Shown: positions 52,998 to 62,291, counted from the first letter of the stretch. The stretch: DNA of 64,000 nucleotides from Selenomonadaceae bacterium (GCA_017614505.1 JAGABT010000016.1:479405-543404), one strand, 5' to 3'. Numbers and translations are program-made. Notes: generated by a model from the sequence alone, not told the origin.

Positions 52998-54269
52998 GAC
53001 GCCGCCTGCGACAGTTTTCTCAACCTGAACGCTGACCATTTCGCCGAGCTGAATTTTGGAACTGGCGGGGACAAAGACGCGCACATAATTTTTCGTCAGG
53101 CCGTCGACAACGCCGCCGGTTTCGGTTTCAGCGATAATCTCAACCGTTTTACCGATAAGTTTTTCCGCAAAAGCCCTTTCCTTAGCGGCAGAAATTTCAA
53201 GCGCGCGACTGGCGCGTATTTTTTTTGTCTTAGCGTCAACCTGATTCGGCAAAGTTGCGGCGACGGTGCCTTCACGCGCGGAAAACGGGAACACGTGAAT
53301 CTTGCTGAAAGGCTGGCTCTCAATAAACTCAAGCGTCTCGGCAAAATTTTCCTCCGTCTCGCCAGGGAATCCAACGATTAAATCCGTGCCAATGGAAATT
53401 TCTGGAACTTCAGCCGCCAGCCGCGCGGTAAGTTCAGCGAAACCTTTCGTGGTATAAGGGCGGCGCATGGCTTTCAAAATTTCGTCGCAGCCGCTTTGTA
53501 AAGGTAAATGGACGTGGTTGCAAATGCGCGCGTCAGTTTTCATGAGATTAATCAGCGCGTCAGACATTTCAGCAGACTCAAGCGAGCCGAGGCGCAGTCG
53601 CGCAGGATTAGCCGTGTCCAGCACAACCTTGATGGCGTCGACAAGATTCGTGCCGTCGCGAAAATCCCTGCCGTAAGCGCCAATGTGAATGCCAGTCAGC
53701 ACAATTTCCCTGTAACCGGCGGCGGCTAGCTCGACACATTCCGCGCGAATGCTCTCCAGACTGCGCGAACGAACCCTGCCTCGAACGTAGGGGATAATGC
53801 AGTAGGAGCAGAAATTGTTGCAGCCGTCCTCGATTTTCAGAAAGGCGCGGGTGCGATGCGGCGTATGCGGCAACTCTTCAAACTCAGAAATTTCTTCGAC
53901 GCCGCTGACACGCAAAATTTTTTCAGCGCGATTATTCAGCGCAAGTTCGACGAGCTCGACGATTCTGGTACGGTCAGCCGTGCCGATAATCACGTCAACG
54001 CCGTCGATTCTGGAAATTTCTTCGGGCGAATTTTGCGCGTAGCAGCCGACGACCGCAACCACGGCGTTTGGATTTGCCTTGACTGCGCGGCGAATTATCT
54101 GGCGGGATTTCTGCGAACTGAGCGCCGTCACCGTACAGGTATTCACGACCACAACATCAGCATTTTCAGCGGCGGAAATTTCGTAGCCAGCCGACTCAAA
54201 AATTTTCTGCATAGCCTCGGTCTCGTACTGGTTGACCTTACAGCCGAGCGTATGGAAAAAAATTTTCAT
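52977..54269 (-). CDS. mtaB: tRNA t6A37 methylthiotransferase MtaB
   Basis: 430 residues. The N-terminal MTTase domain has LGCKVNQYE, NTCTVT and GCYAQ cysteines; the radical-SAM motif is CNNFCSYC, with a C-terminal TRAM domain. YYET-type GCKVNQYET is characteristic of MtaB over MiaB. It makes ms2t6A37. It converges on hypE with a 21-base overlap and follows rsmE by one base. Confidence 0.92.
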   Translation of the reverse strand: MKIFFHTLGCKVNQYETEAMQKIFESAGYEISAAENADVVVVNTCTVTALSSQKSRQIIRRAVKANPNAVVAVVGCYAQNSPEEISRIDGVDVIIGTADRTRIVELVELALNNRAEKILRVSGVEEISEFEELPHTPHRTRAFLKIEDGCNNFCSYCIIPYVRGRVRSRSLESIRAECVELAAAGYREIVLTGIHIGAYGRDFRDGTNLVDAIKVVLDTANPARLRLGSLESAEMSDALINLMKTDARICNHVHLPLQSGCDEILKAMRRPYTTKGFAELTARLAAEVPEISIGTDLIVGFPGETEENFAETLEFIESQPFSKIHVFPFSAREGTVAATLPNQVDAKTKKIRASRALEISAAKERAFAEKLIGKTVEIIAETETGGVVDGLTKNYVRVFVPASSKIQLGEMVSVQVEKTVAGGVLANARD

Positions 54270-54270
54270 G

Positions 54271-55119
54271 TCAGCTCATTTCGTACTGAACGATAGCCAG
54301 CGCGGAAATTGCGGCGGTGTCGGTTTTGAGAATGCGCCTGCCGAGGCTGACGCTGACGCCGCCCGCCGCCTTGATTTCGCGGACTTCGCGCTCGGAAAAT
54401 CCGCCTTCGGGACCAATCAGCAGGATAATATTTTTATCGCAGTCGCAGTTTTTGTAGGCGTGGAGAATTTCCGGCAGATTGTCAGCGGTTTCCTTTTCGT
54501 TGAAAAATAAAAGCAGGGCGCCTCCGCCGTCGAATTTTTTATCCTTGAATTTTCCGAGACGCGGCTTAATTTCCTTGAGCCAGTCAGCAAGTTCGCAAAT
54601 GCTGCCGATTTCGGGAAGGGTATCGCGGGCGCATTGTTCGGCGGCTTCTTTGGCGACGCGCGCCCAGCGTTCGAGTTTGGATTTCGCGCGGAAATTTCCA
54701 GGGCGGGCGATTGTCCTGTCGGAAATGAGCGGCTCCAGCCTGTCAATGCCCAGCTCCGTGGCTTTCTCGACTATCGTGTCGAATTTATTCTGCTTGGGCA
54801 GGCAGTCCGCCAGTGTGATTCTCTTAACAAAAGTTTCGCTACTGCGCATGTGCGTTTCGAGCTCGCCCGCCTTGCCGATCGTCCGCAGGATTTTAATCGT
54901 CTCGCTGTGCGCAACGCTTTTAATTTCGCCGACGGTTCGCGCGTAGATAATGTTGCCTTCAAACGCCGTGAACTCAATCACCGCCGTGTTGCCGAATTTG
55001 TCAACGGCTATAATCTGGTCGCCCTTCTGCGCGCGCAGGGAATGAGCCAGATGATTCGCGTCCTTGCCGGTTATCTTTACGTTTTCAGTTATCGCTTCCT
55101 CCAAAAAAATCCTCTTCAT
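54271..55119 (-). CDS. rsmE: 16S rRNA m3U1498 methyltransferase
   Basis: 282 residues. MKRIFLEE start, HLAHSLRAQKGD, KATELGIDRLEPLISDRT, RWARVAKEAAEQCARDTLPEI and the SPOUT knot LLIGPEGGFSEREV, LGRRILKTDTAAISAL. Between about residues 85 and 112 (SVAHSETIKILRTIGKAGEL region) there seem to be some 20 residues more than in common RsmE. ATG 55119 follows GGAGG by eight bases; TTG 55176 is in frame but weak. Confidence 0.9.
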   Translation of the reverse strand: MKRIFLEEAITENVKITGKDANHLAHSLRAQKGDQIIAVDKFGNTAVIEFTAFEGNIIYARTVGEIKSVAHSETIKILRTIGKAGELETHMRSSETFVKRITLADCLPKQNKFDTIVEKATELGIDRLEPLISDRTIARPGNFRAKSKLERWARVAKEAAEQCARDTLPEIGSICELADWLKEIKPRLGKFKDKKFDGGGALLLFFNEKETADNLPEILHAYKNCDCDKNIILLIGPEGGFSEREVREIKAAGGVSVSLGRRILKTDTAAISALAIVQYEMS

Positions 55120-55221
55120 ACGAGCCGCCTCCGCAACTTCAATCTTTGCAAAATTATTCGTCAAATCGTGAAACAATTCCTGCAGAACGCCAGCCTGCGC
55201 GAAAATTTTCTCATTTGCGGT

Positions 55222-55437
55222 TTAATCGCCGCTGCCGCCGTCCCCGCTATCGCCACCGTCGCCGCCGTCATTCCAGCCGCCGTAATTGTTATTGTTGTAA
55301 TTGTTGGAACTGCTGTAGTCGCTGTCCCAGTCGTTACCGCCATCGTTAAAATTGTCGCCGCCGGTGTCGAAATTTGAATCTCTGCGCCGAAGATTTTGCG
55401 GCGGATTTTGAATAAGCGGCTGTCTGAAAATCGACAT
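55222..55437 (-). CDS. Gly/Asn/Asp-rich low-complexity small protein
   Basis: 71 residues. The first 20 (MSIFRQPLIQNPPQNLRRRD) are basic; the rest is a repeat-like tail (DTGGDNFNDGG, SSSNNYNNNNYGG, GGDGGDSGDGGSGD), strongly acidic and probably disordered. ATG 55437 has AAGGAG at good distance, six bases after the MATE gene, so it is likely real. No signal peptide, no family. Confidence 0.55.
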   Translation of the reverse strand: MSIFRQPLIQNPPQNLRRRDSNFDTGGDNFNDGGNDWDSDYSSSNNYNNNNYGGWNDGGDGGDSGDGGSGD

Positions 55438-55442
55438 CTGAA

Positions 55443-56792
55443 TTACTCCTTCCACTTGCCAGAAAAATACAGCGCTAAGCCTATGACCAGCGGCGTGAAT
55501 CCCGCGCAGGCGTCGCCCAGCCAGAATCCCAGGTATCCCATTTCCAGCGTCAAGCCGAAAAGCACCGCCAGCCCTATTCGCAAAATTATTCCGTCGAACA
55601 GCGCCGTTAAGAAATTCGCAACTGTACTCCCGCTGCCGTTTATCAGCGCCATCATCGGCGAACGCGCCGCGCTCCCGAAAAACATCAGCACGGCGATTGG
55701 CAGGTATTCCATTCCCACCGCGATAACCGCCGCGTCGTCCGTGAACACGCCGTAAATTTCGCGCGGGAAAATCCAAATCGTCAGCGACATTGCCGAGGCG
55801 ATTGTGAATGTCACCGCCGCCATCGTCTGCATTATTTTCGTGACGCGTTCAAATTTTCTGGCGCCAATGTTCTGCCCGACCATCGACGAGCCCGCCATTG
55901 TCAGCGCGTTTGAAAGCAGCATTGACACGCTGGAAATTTTGTGCCCGACGCCTGCGAATGCCGATACCACCACGCCGAATGAATTTATCCACGAGTTCAC
56001 GAACATTTTGGAAGTCTGAATTGACGCGCTCCGAATCGCCATTGGTAGTCCGAGCTTTATCAGCCGCGCCAAAAGTTCCCTGTCCGGCGTCACGAAATCT
56101 TTCGCAGAAATTTCAAAGCCCAGCTCCGGCCGGTGCCTGTACAGGAAAATCACGCAGCTCACAAAGCTCACGCCCTGACTGATAACCGTTGCCCACGCCG
56201 CGCCGCTCGCTCCCATTCCCAGAAAAATTACAAACGCCACGTCCAGCGCCACGTTCAGAACTGCCGCCACGCTGATAAATATGAACGGGTGCTTTGAATC
56301 TCCTAAGCCGCGCAGAATCGCGCTGACAGCGTTGTAGCCGTAAATGAAAACTATCCCGCTGATTGTCACCGTAGCATAAGCCAGCGCCTCGTCGAATGAT
56401 TCCGGCGGCGTGCTCATTATCTGCAGAATTTCTTCGCGCAGGATTAAACAGACTGCCATGAAAAAAATTCCGCCAGCCATTAAAAAACTTGCCATGTTGC
56501 CGATAAATCTTCCCAGCTGCTGAGACTGCCGCGCGCCCAAAAGCTGAGCCGCAATTACCTGCCCCGCGCCCGAAAATCCCATTGCGAAAAAATTTATGAA
56601 CATTGTCACGTCGCCGCCAATCGCCACGGCTGAAAGTCCCACGCTCCCCAAAACTTGTCCGACGATTACCATATCCGCCACGTTGTACACGATTTGCAGA
56701 ATGTTCGACAGGTACAGCGGCAGCGCGAAGGTCAGCAGCTGGCGCGGCACCGAGCCCGCCGTGAAGTCCGTTACGAATTTTGAGTCCGCCAC
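55443..56792 (-). CDS. MATE-family multidrug/cation antiporter
   Basis: 449 residues, 12 helices. ADSKFVTDFTAGSVPRQLLTFALPLYLSNILQIVYN start, VGQVLG..AVAIGG, and a second half SVSMLLSNALTMAGSSMVGQNIGARK are of the DinF/NorM-like branch. GTG 56792 is chosen: AAGGGA lies eight bases upstream. The ATG at 56846 is the last part of the gene's own -10 box, so it cannot be translated from that promoter. Heads a unit with the small Gly-rich gene, rsmE and mtaB. Confidence 0.88.
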   Translation of the reverse strand: MADSKFVTDFTAGSVPRQLLTFALPLYLSNILQIVYNVADMVIVGQVLGSVGLSAVAIGGDVTMFINFFAMGFSGAGQVIAAQLLGARQSQQLGRFIGNMASFLMAGGIFFMAVCLILREEILQIMSTPPESFDEALAYATVTISGIVFIYGYNAVSAILRGLGDSKHPFIFISVAAVLNVALDVAFVIFLGMGASGAAWATVISQGVSFVSCVIFLYRHRPELGFEISAKDFVTPDRELLARLIKLGLPMAIRSASIQTSKMFVNSWINSFGVVVSAFAGVGHKISSVSMLLSNALTMAGSSMVGQNIGARKFERVTKIMQTMAAVTFTIASAMSLTIWIFPREIYGVFTDDAAVIAVGMEYLPIAVLMFFGSAARSPMMALINGSGSTVANFLTALFDGIILRIGLAVLFGLTLEMGYLGFWLGDACAGFTPLVIGLALYFSGKWKE

Positions 56793-56805
56793 CTTCAAAA
56801 ATCCC

Positions 56806-56834
56806 TTGTCATAAATTTTTTTTGCTGGTATCAT
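56806..56834 (+). promoter_or_regulatory. Promoter of prfC
   Basis: TTGTCA (56806-56811), 17 bases, TATCAT (56829-56834). It overlaps the MATE leader on the other strand. Confidence 0.7.
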
Positions 56835-56844
56835 TAGCAGGAAC

Positions 56845-56873
56845 ATTTTAAACCGAAAAATTCAAGTTCGCAA
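56845..56873 (-). promoter_or_regulatory. Promoter of the MATE-rsmE-mtaB unit
   Basis: TTGCGA (56873-56868), 17 bases, TAAAAT (56850-56845). The two divergent transcripts start within about 60 bases of each other. Confidence 0.65.
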
Positions 56874-56887
56874 GAAAGGTGCTGCAA

Positions 56888-58489
56888 ATGACATTAGCCG
56901 AAGAAATATCGAAGCGCCGGACGTTCGCGATAATTTCGCATCCGGACGCCGGCAAAACCACACTTACCGAAAAACTTTTGCTCTACGGCGGAGCGATACA
57001 CTTAGCCGGTTCAATAAAATCCCGCAAGACCCAGCGCCACGCCGTCAGCGACTGGATGGAAATTGAGAAACAGCGCGGAATTTCCGTGACGAGTTCCGTC
57101 CTGCAGTTCGACTACGGCGGCTGCCGCATAAATATTCTCGATACGCCTGGTCACCAGGATTTTTCCGAGGATACCTACCGCACGCTCATGGCGGTTGACA
57201 GCGCGGTTATGGTGCTGGACGCGGCTAAGGGCGTCGAGGCGCAGACTAAAAAGCTGTTCAAGGTCTGCCGCGAAAGGCGCATTCCAATTTTCACCTTCAT
57301 AAACAAGCTCGACCGCTACGGCAAAGTTCCGCTCGACCTTTTGGACGAAGTTGAAAAAGTGCTGGGAATCAGCGCCTACCCGATGAATTTTCCGATTGGC
57401 GTTGACGGCAAATATCTGGGCGTTTACGACCGGCAGAAAAATCGCGTTGAACTTTTTGCGGAGGATACGACGCACGGGCAGAGCGAGCGCATTTCAGAAA
57501 TTTTCGCGCCGGACGACCCCGACATGATTAAAAAAATCGGGCAGGCGAATTACGACGCGCTTCAGGACGATTTGACGCTGCTGGACGAGGCTGGCGAAGA
57601 TTTTGACATTGACAAGATTAATGCTGGCGATTTGACGCCGACTTTTTTCGGCTCAGCCATGACGAATTTCGGCGTGCAGAATTTCTTGGAGGAATATCTG
57701 AAACTGGCGCCGCCGCCCGCACCGAGGCTTTCAGACGACGGAGTTATCGAGCCGGACGACGAAAAATTTTCAGCGTTCGTGTTCAAAATTCAGGCGAACA
57801 TGAACCCTGCGCACCGAGACCGGCTGGCGTTTATCAGAATCTGCTCAGGGAAATTTGAACGGAACATGCAGGTCTGGCACGCGCCGTCGAACAAAATCAT
57901 CAAGCTGGCACAGCCGCAGCAGTTCCTCGCGCAGGAGCGGCAGATAATCGACGAGGCATTCCCAGGCGACATAGTTGGACTGTTCGACCCAGGAATTTTC
58001 GGAATTGGCGACACGATAGCCGACGCCGCGCATAAATTCCGCTTTGAAGAATTTCCAACATTTCCGCCGGAAAAATTCGCGCGGGTGCAGGCGAAAGACA
58101 CGATGAAGCGCAAGCAGTTCGCGAAAGGGATTGAACAGCTCACGCAGGAAGGCGCCATTCAGCTTTTCTACCCAGTTGGAATGGGCAATGAATCATTCGT
58201 CGTGGGAACGGTCGGCACGCTGCAGTTTGAAGTTTTGCAGTACCGGCTGAAGTCGGAATACGGCGTGGACGTTCTGCTGACGATGCTGCCGTTTGAAGTG
58301 GCGCGCTGGCTGAAATTTTCCACCGGCGAAAAAGTTACACCGGCGTCACTGCGCGGCGCGAATCGCGGAATGTTTCTGCTCGACCGGCAGGAAAATCCAG
58401 TACTGCTCGTCGAAAATGAATGGGCGCTGGGCTGGATTTCAGAAAATAATCCTAAACTGTCAATGTATTCAACACCGCAGGAGGTTTGA
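56888..58489 (+). CDS. prfC: Peptide chain release factor 3
   Basis: 533 residues. ISHPDAGKTTLTEKLLLYGGAI, SDWMEIEKQRGISVTSSV, DTPGHQDFSEDTYRTL and NKLDRYGK are the RF3 G motifs. GTPase that removes RF1/RF2 after termination. ATG 56888 has AAAGGTG six bases upstream. Confidence 0.95.
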   Translation: MTLAEEISKRRTFAIISHPDAGKTTLTEKLLLYGGAIHLAGSIKSRKTQRHAVSDWMEIEKQRGISVTSSVLQFDYGGCRINILDTPGHQDFSEDTYRTLMAVDSAVMVLDAAKGVEAQTKKLFKVCRERRIPIFTFINKLDRYGKVPLDLLDEVEKVLGISAYPMNFPIGVDGKYLGVYDRQKNRVELFAEDTTHGQSERISEIFAPDDPDMIKKIGQANYDALQDDLTLLDEAGEDFDIDKINAGDLTPTFFGSAMTNFGVQNFLEEYLKLAPPPAPRLSDDGVIEPDDEKFSAFVFKIQANMNPAHRDRLAFIRICSGKFERNMQVWHAPSNKIIKLAQPQQFLAQERQIIDEAFPGDIVGLFDPGIFGIGDTIADAAHKFRFEEFPTFPPEKFARVQAKDTMKRKQFAKGIEQLTQEGAIQLFYPVGMGNESFVVGTVGTLQFEVLQYRLKSEYGVDVLLTMLPFEVARWLKFSTGEKVTPASLRGANRGMFLLDRQENPVLLVENEWALGWISENNPKLSMYSTPQEV

Positions 58490-58491
58490 AA

Positions 58492-59172
58492 ATGAAGTAC
58501 GAAATTTTGTACCCCGAAGCTTTTCCCGTCGTGAAGTTTAAGCTGAATCGCGGCGAAAAAATCAAGGCGGAGTCCGACGCCATGATAGCCATGAGCGGCT
58601 CGGTCGACGTTGAAGGCAAAATGGAAGGCGGGATTTTGAGCGGTCTGGCGCGTAAAGTTCTTTCCGGCGAGAGTATGTTTTTTCAGGAGCTGACGGCTAA
58701 GCGCGGCGACGGTGAAGTTTTGCTCGGTCACCAGCTGCCGGGCGGGATTCTGGATTTGGAACTTGACGGCACCTATGGCTTGATTGTTCAGAAAAACGGT
58801 TTTCTTGCCAGCACCGAAGGCATTAACGTCAGCACTAAGGCGCAGAATCTCATGCGCGGCTTGTTCAGCGGCGAGGGATTTTTCATTCTGCACGTCGAAG
58901 GCAAGGGCACGGTTTTCATTTCCAGCTACGGCGTGATTCACCCTGTCAACCTTGAGGACGGCGAGGAAGTCATAATCGACAACGGGCACCTTGTGGCGTG
59001 GCCGGACTACATGGAATACAAAATCGAGAAGGCGTCCAGCGGCTGGATTTCCAGCATGACTTCCGGCGAAGGGCTTGTCTGCAGATTTCGCGGTCCAGGC
59101 GTAGTTCTGATTCAGACGCGCAACCCAGATTCTTTCGCGCAGTGGATTCGCTCTATGGTTCCGGCGAATTAG
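58492..59172 (+). CDS. AIM24/TIGR00266 family protein
   Basis: 226 residues of double-stranded beta-helix type. MKYEILYPEAFPVVKFKLNRGEKIKAESDAMIAMSG start, SGESMFFQELTA and GFFILHVEGKGTVFISSYG match the family. Function unknown. ATG 58492 has AGGAGG seven bases upstream and lies three bases after prfC. Confidence 0.85.
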   Translation: MKYEILYPEAFPVVKFKLNRGEKIKAESDAMIAMSGSVDVEGKMEGGILSGLARKVLSGESMFFQELTAKRGDGEVLLGHQLPGGILDLELDGTYGLIVQKNGFLASTEGINVSTKAQNLMRGLFSGEGFFILHVEGKGTVFISSYGVIHPVNLEDGEEVIIDNGHLVAWPDYMEYKIEKASSGWISSMTSGEGLVCRFRGPGVVLIQTRNPDSFAQWIRSMVPAN

Positions 59173-59188
59173 ATTGCGGGGCAGGAAA

Positions 59189-60463
59189 ATGAAGAAAATT
59201 TTAACGGCGGCGATGATTCTGGCGGGGGCAATGACGGCTGACAGTTTTATTTTCGAGGCGCAGGCTTCGGCGGAAGTTATCATGATTGAAAATATTTTGA
59301 GCGTTAAGGGCGTGGCTGAAGTCTACGGCGACGGCGAAAAAATTTCTCGCGCGGTTATCGAGTACCCGAAAAAGCTCAACGCGCAGACGATTTTCACTGA
59401 CAGTTTTGCGGTTGAAGGAAAGGTTATCGAATCTGTCAGCGTTAAGAAAAATCTGGTGACGTTGAATTTCGCAAACGAGAATACCGCGTTCGACGGCGAT
59501 TTGAACAGTAAGCCCGACCGTCCGAAAAATACTTCTGGTGACGCGCCGAGGCGTTCCAGTCGCAGGCTGCCGGATTTGAATTTCAGCGTGCGGCAGGTTG
59601 AAAAAATTTACGCGGCGGACGGCACTGAATTTTATCCCAGCGGGAAGTCCATTCGCGCTGAAATTAGCGCGCCGGTAGTTGAAAGTTTCAGCCCGCACGT
59701 TTACACTGACGAGACCGGCTTGGAAATGCCGTACAATATTTTCCTGCCGGAAGGCTACGACGGCGATAAAAAATTTCCGCTGGTAGTTTTCATAGCCGAC
59801 GCCAGCGCGAATATCAACGAAGTCACGACGCCGCTGATTCAGGGCAATGGCGCTACGAGTTTTGCCGCGCGGGATTTTCAGAAAAAGCACCCGTGCATAA
59901 TTCTGGCGCCGCAGTACACCGCCGATTTGGTTGACGAAATTGGAATGATGACGACGGACGAAAATGTCTGGACGCGCGGCTTGAGCTTGACGACGAATCT
60001 GATTTTCGACGTGATTAAAAACTACGCCGTCGACACCAGCAGGATTTACGGCACGGGGCAATCGCAGGGCGGTATGGCGAACATTGCGATTAGCGACAGG
60101 TATCCAGAACTTTTCGCGGCTCAACTGCTGGTTGCGTGCCAGTGGAACACCGACGAGATGAAAATTCTGCGCGATAAAAATCTGTGGATTGTCGTTTGCG
60201 AAGGCGATACCAAGGCGTTTCCTGCTATGAACGCCGCCGTTGCGAACTGGGAGGAACTCGGCGCGAAAGTTGCCAGCAACGAAAATTTCTGGGACAGCAA
60301 GGCGCCGGTTGCTGAACTCAATAAAAAAGTTCGCCAGCTGGAAAAACAGCGCGCCAATATCAACTACACGGTCTTCGCGGGAGGAAATCATATGTACACG
60401 TGGAGTTTCGCCTACAACATTTCCGCCCTGCGCGATTGGCTTTTCAAGTATAAAAATTTTTAG
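59189..60463 (+). CDS. Secreted alpha/beta-hydrolase esterase
   Basis: 424 residues. Signal peptide MKKILTAAMILAGAMTADSF with probable cleavage after AQA near 27. A beta-rich N-terminal region (to about 160) precedes the hydrolase domain. Nucleophile S292 is in GTGQSQGGM, with a probable acid D340 (CEGD) and H401 (GGNHMYTW). It resembles the PHB-depolymerase/feruloyl-esterase group that cleaves polymer- or plant-linked esters. UbiD follows at 12 bases, so a released aromatic acid may be the next substrate. GGGGCAGG precedes the start. Confidence 0.8.
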   Translation: MKKILTAAMILAGAMTADSFIFEAQASAEVIMIENILSVKGVAEVYGDGEKISRAVIEYPKKLNAQTIFTDSFAVEGKVIESVSVKKNLVTLNFANENTAFDGDLNSKPDRPKNTSGDAPRRSSRRLPDLNFSVRQVEKIYAADGTEFYPSGKSIRAEISAPVVESFSPHVYTDETGLEMPYNIFLPEGYDGDKKFPLVVFIADASANINEVTTPLIQGNGATSFAARDFQKKHPCIILAPQYTADLVDEIGMMTTDENVWTRGLSLTTNLIFDVIKNYAVDTSRIYGTGQSQGGMANIAISDRYPELFAAQLLVACQWNTDEMKILRDKNLWIVVCEGDTKAFPAMNAAVANWEELGAKVASNENFWDSKAPVAELNKKVRQLEKQRANINYTVFAGGNHMYTWSFAYNISALRDWLFKYKNF

Positions 60464-60475
60464 GGAGGCGATAAC

Positions 60476-61948
60476 GTGATAAACAGTTTGAGGAGCGCGC
60501 TGGAATTTCTGCGCGGGATACCGAACCAGCTGATTGAAACCGACGTTGAGGTTAATCCGGCGGCGGAGCTTTCCGGCGTGTACAAGTACATTGGCGCGGG
60601 CGGAACGGTTGCGCGCCCTACCACGATTGACGGTCCGGCGATGATTTTTCACAACGTCAAGGGTCACCCGAATGCCAGCGTTGTGATTGGCTTAATGGCG
60701 AGCCGCGAGCGCGTGGCGAAACTTTTCGGCTGCCGCAAGGAGGAACTCGGTCACCTTATCAAAGACTGCGCGAACAATCCGATTCAGCCGGTTGTAGTCG
60801 AAGGCAGTGCGCCGGTACAGGAAATAGTTCACCGCGCGACGGACGCGGATTTTGATTTGTTCAGGCTGTTACCGGCGCCGACGAACACGCCGCAGGACGC
60901 GGGACCGTACATCACGCTGGGAATGTGCTACGCGACGCACCCAGACACAGGGCTTTCGGACGTGACGATTCACCGCATGTGCATACAATCGAAAACCGAG
61001 CTGTCGATATTCCTGCAGCCAGGTTCGCGGCACATTGGCGCAATGGCGGAGCGCGCAACTGAACTCAACCAGCCGCTGCCAATTTCAGTATCAATCGGCG
61101 TCGACCCCGCAATTTCAATCTGTTCGTGCTTCGAGCCGCCTACCACGCCGCTGGGCTTCAATGAACTTTCAATCGCCGGAGCCTTGCGTAAACACCCCGT
61201 CGAACTCGTGCGCTGTCTCACGATTAACGAGAACGCCATTGCCAACGCCGAGTACGTCATCGAGGGCGAAATTCTGCCCGCCAGCAACAACGTCGTCGAA
61301 GACCAGAACACGCACACCGGCTTTGCCATGCCGGAATTTCCTGGCTACGACGGTCCCGCCTCGCACGAATGCTGGCTGTTGAAAGTTCACGCCGTCACGC
61401 ACAGGAAAAATCCGATTATGCAGACCTGCATTGGTCCTTCGGAGGAACATGTCAACATGGCGGGCATTCCGACCGAGGCGTCGATTCTGAATCTGCTCGA
61501 TAAGGCGCTGCCTGGCAAGGTTAAAAATGTTTATTCGCACCGCGCGGGCGGCGGCAAGTACATGGCGATTCTGCAGTGCGTCAAGAAAAATCACGTCGAC
61601 GAGGGCAAGCAGCGTCAGGCGGCGCTCTTAGCATTTTCCGCGTTCCCAGAGCTCAAGCACGTGATTCTGGTTGACGACGACGTTGACATTTTCGACACCA
61701 ATGACGTTTTGTGGGCGATGAACACGCGCTTTCAGGGCGACAGGGACATTATCGCAATTCCAGGCGTACGCTGTCACCCGCTCGACCCGAGTTCCAGTCC
61801 CGCGTATTCGCCGAGCATTCGCGACGTTGGAATTTCCTGCAAGACGATTTTCGACTGCACAGTTCCATTCGACATGAAGGAAAAATTTAAGCGCGCGCCG
61901 TTTATGGAAGTCGACCCGCGCAAATGGTATCCTGCCTATGAGCCGTGA
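60476..61948 (+). CDS. UbiD-family prenylated-FMN decarboxylase
   Basis: 490 residues. The N-terminal region has GVYKYIGAGGTVARP. Conserved Arg in DVTIHRMCIQSKT and Glu in VIEGEILP, together with a later acidic residue, make the family Glu-Arg-Glu network; CGPSEEHVNMA-like IGPSEEHVNMA and LVDDDVDIFD are typical. It probably (de)carboxylates an aromatic acid, such as a hydroxybenzoate or gallate. The cofactor maker UbiX is not in the window. GTG 60476 with GGAGG upstream. Confidence 0.88.
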   Translation: MINSLRSALEFLRGIPNQLIETDVEVNPAAELSGVYKYIGAGGTVARPTTIDGPAMIFHNVKGHPNASVVIGLMASRERVAKLFGCRKEELGHLIKDCANNPIQPVVVEGSAPVQEIVHRATDADFDLFRLLPAPTNTPQDAGPYITLGMCYATHPDTGLSDVTIHRMCIQSKTELSIFLQPGSRHIGAMAERATELNQPLPISVSIGVDPAISICSCFEPPTTPLGFNELSIAGALRKHPVELVRCLTINENAIANAEYVIEGEILPASNNVVEDQNTHTGFAMPEFPGYDGPASHECWLLKVHAVTHRKNPIMQTCIGPSEEHVNMAGIPTEASILNLLDKALPGKVKNVYSHRAGGGKYMAILQCVKKNHVDEGKQRQAALLAFSAFPELKHVILVDDDVDIFDTNDVLWAMNTRFQGDRDIIAIPGVRCHPLDPSSSPAYSPSIRDVGISCKTIFDCTVPFDMKEKFKRAPFMEVDPRKWYPAYEP

Positions 61949-62279
61949 AATTATCACGCGCCAGCTGAGTTTCGCTGAGCTTACGATTGAGATTGAACGC
62001 GTCGGCGAAGATATTCTGATTCTGATTCGCGGCGGCGATAAACCGCACATTGGCAGCGTTGTTCTGGCGATACCGAGAAAATCTTTGAGCGGCGAAAATT
62101 TCAGCTGTACTTCCTCGGTGCTGAACGTCACCGGTCACAAGGACGAAATTATTTGTCGCGCGGTTGCTGAAAGTTACTGCAAGAAATTTCGCGCGGTAAC
62201 CGTCTGCACGGGCGGCTTTCACGTCGACAATCTTAGCGTCGCGCAGATTCAGGAAGTTGTCGACGCCTGCAAAATTTAG
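61938..62279 (+). CDS. LpdD-like small partner of UbiD decarboxylase
   Basis: 113 residues. IEIERVGEDILILIRGGDKPHIGSVVLAIPR, GHKDEI and AVTVCTGGFHVDNLS are the pattern of the LpdD-like/prenylated-flavin chaperone domain found next to gallate and other aromatic acid decarboxylases. It overlaps the UbiD gene by 11 bases. Confidence 0.72.
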   Translation: MSREIITRQLSFAELTIEIERVGEDILILIRGGDKPHIGSVVLAIPRKSLSGENFSCTSSVLNVTGHKDEIICRAVAESYCKKFRAVTVCTGGFHVDNLSVAQIQEVVDACKI

Positions 62280-62291
62280 GGGGGAATTTTT

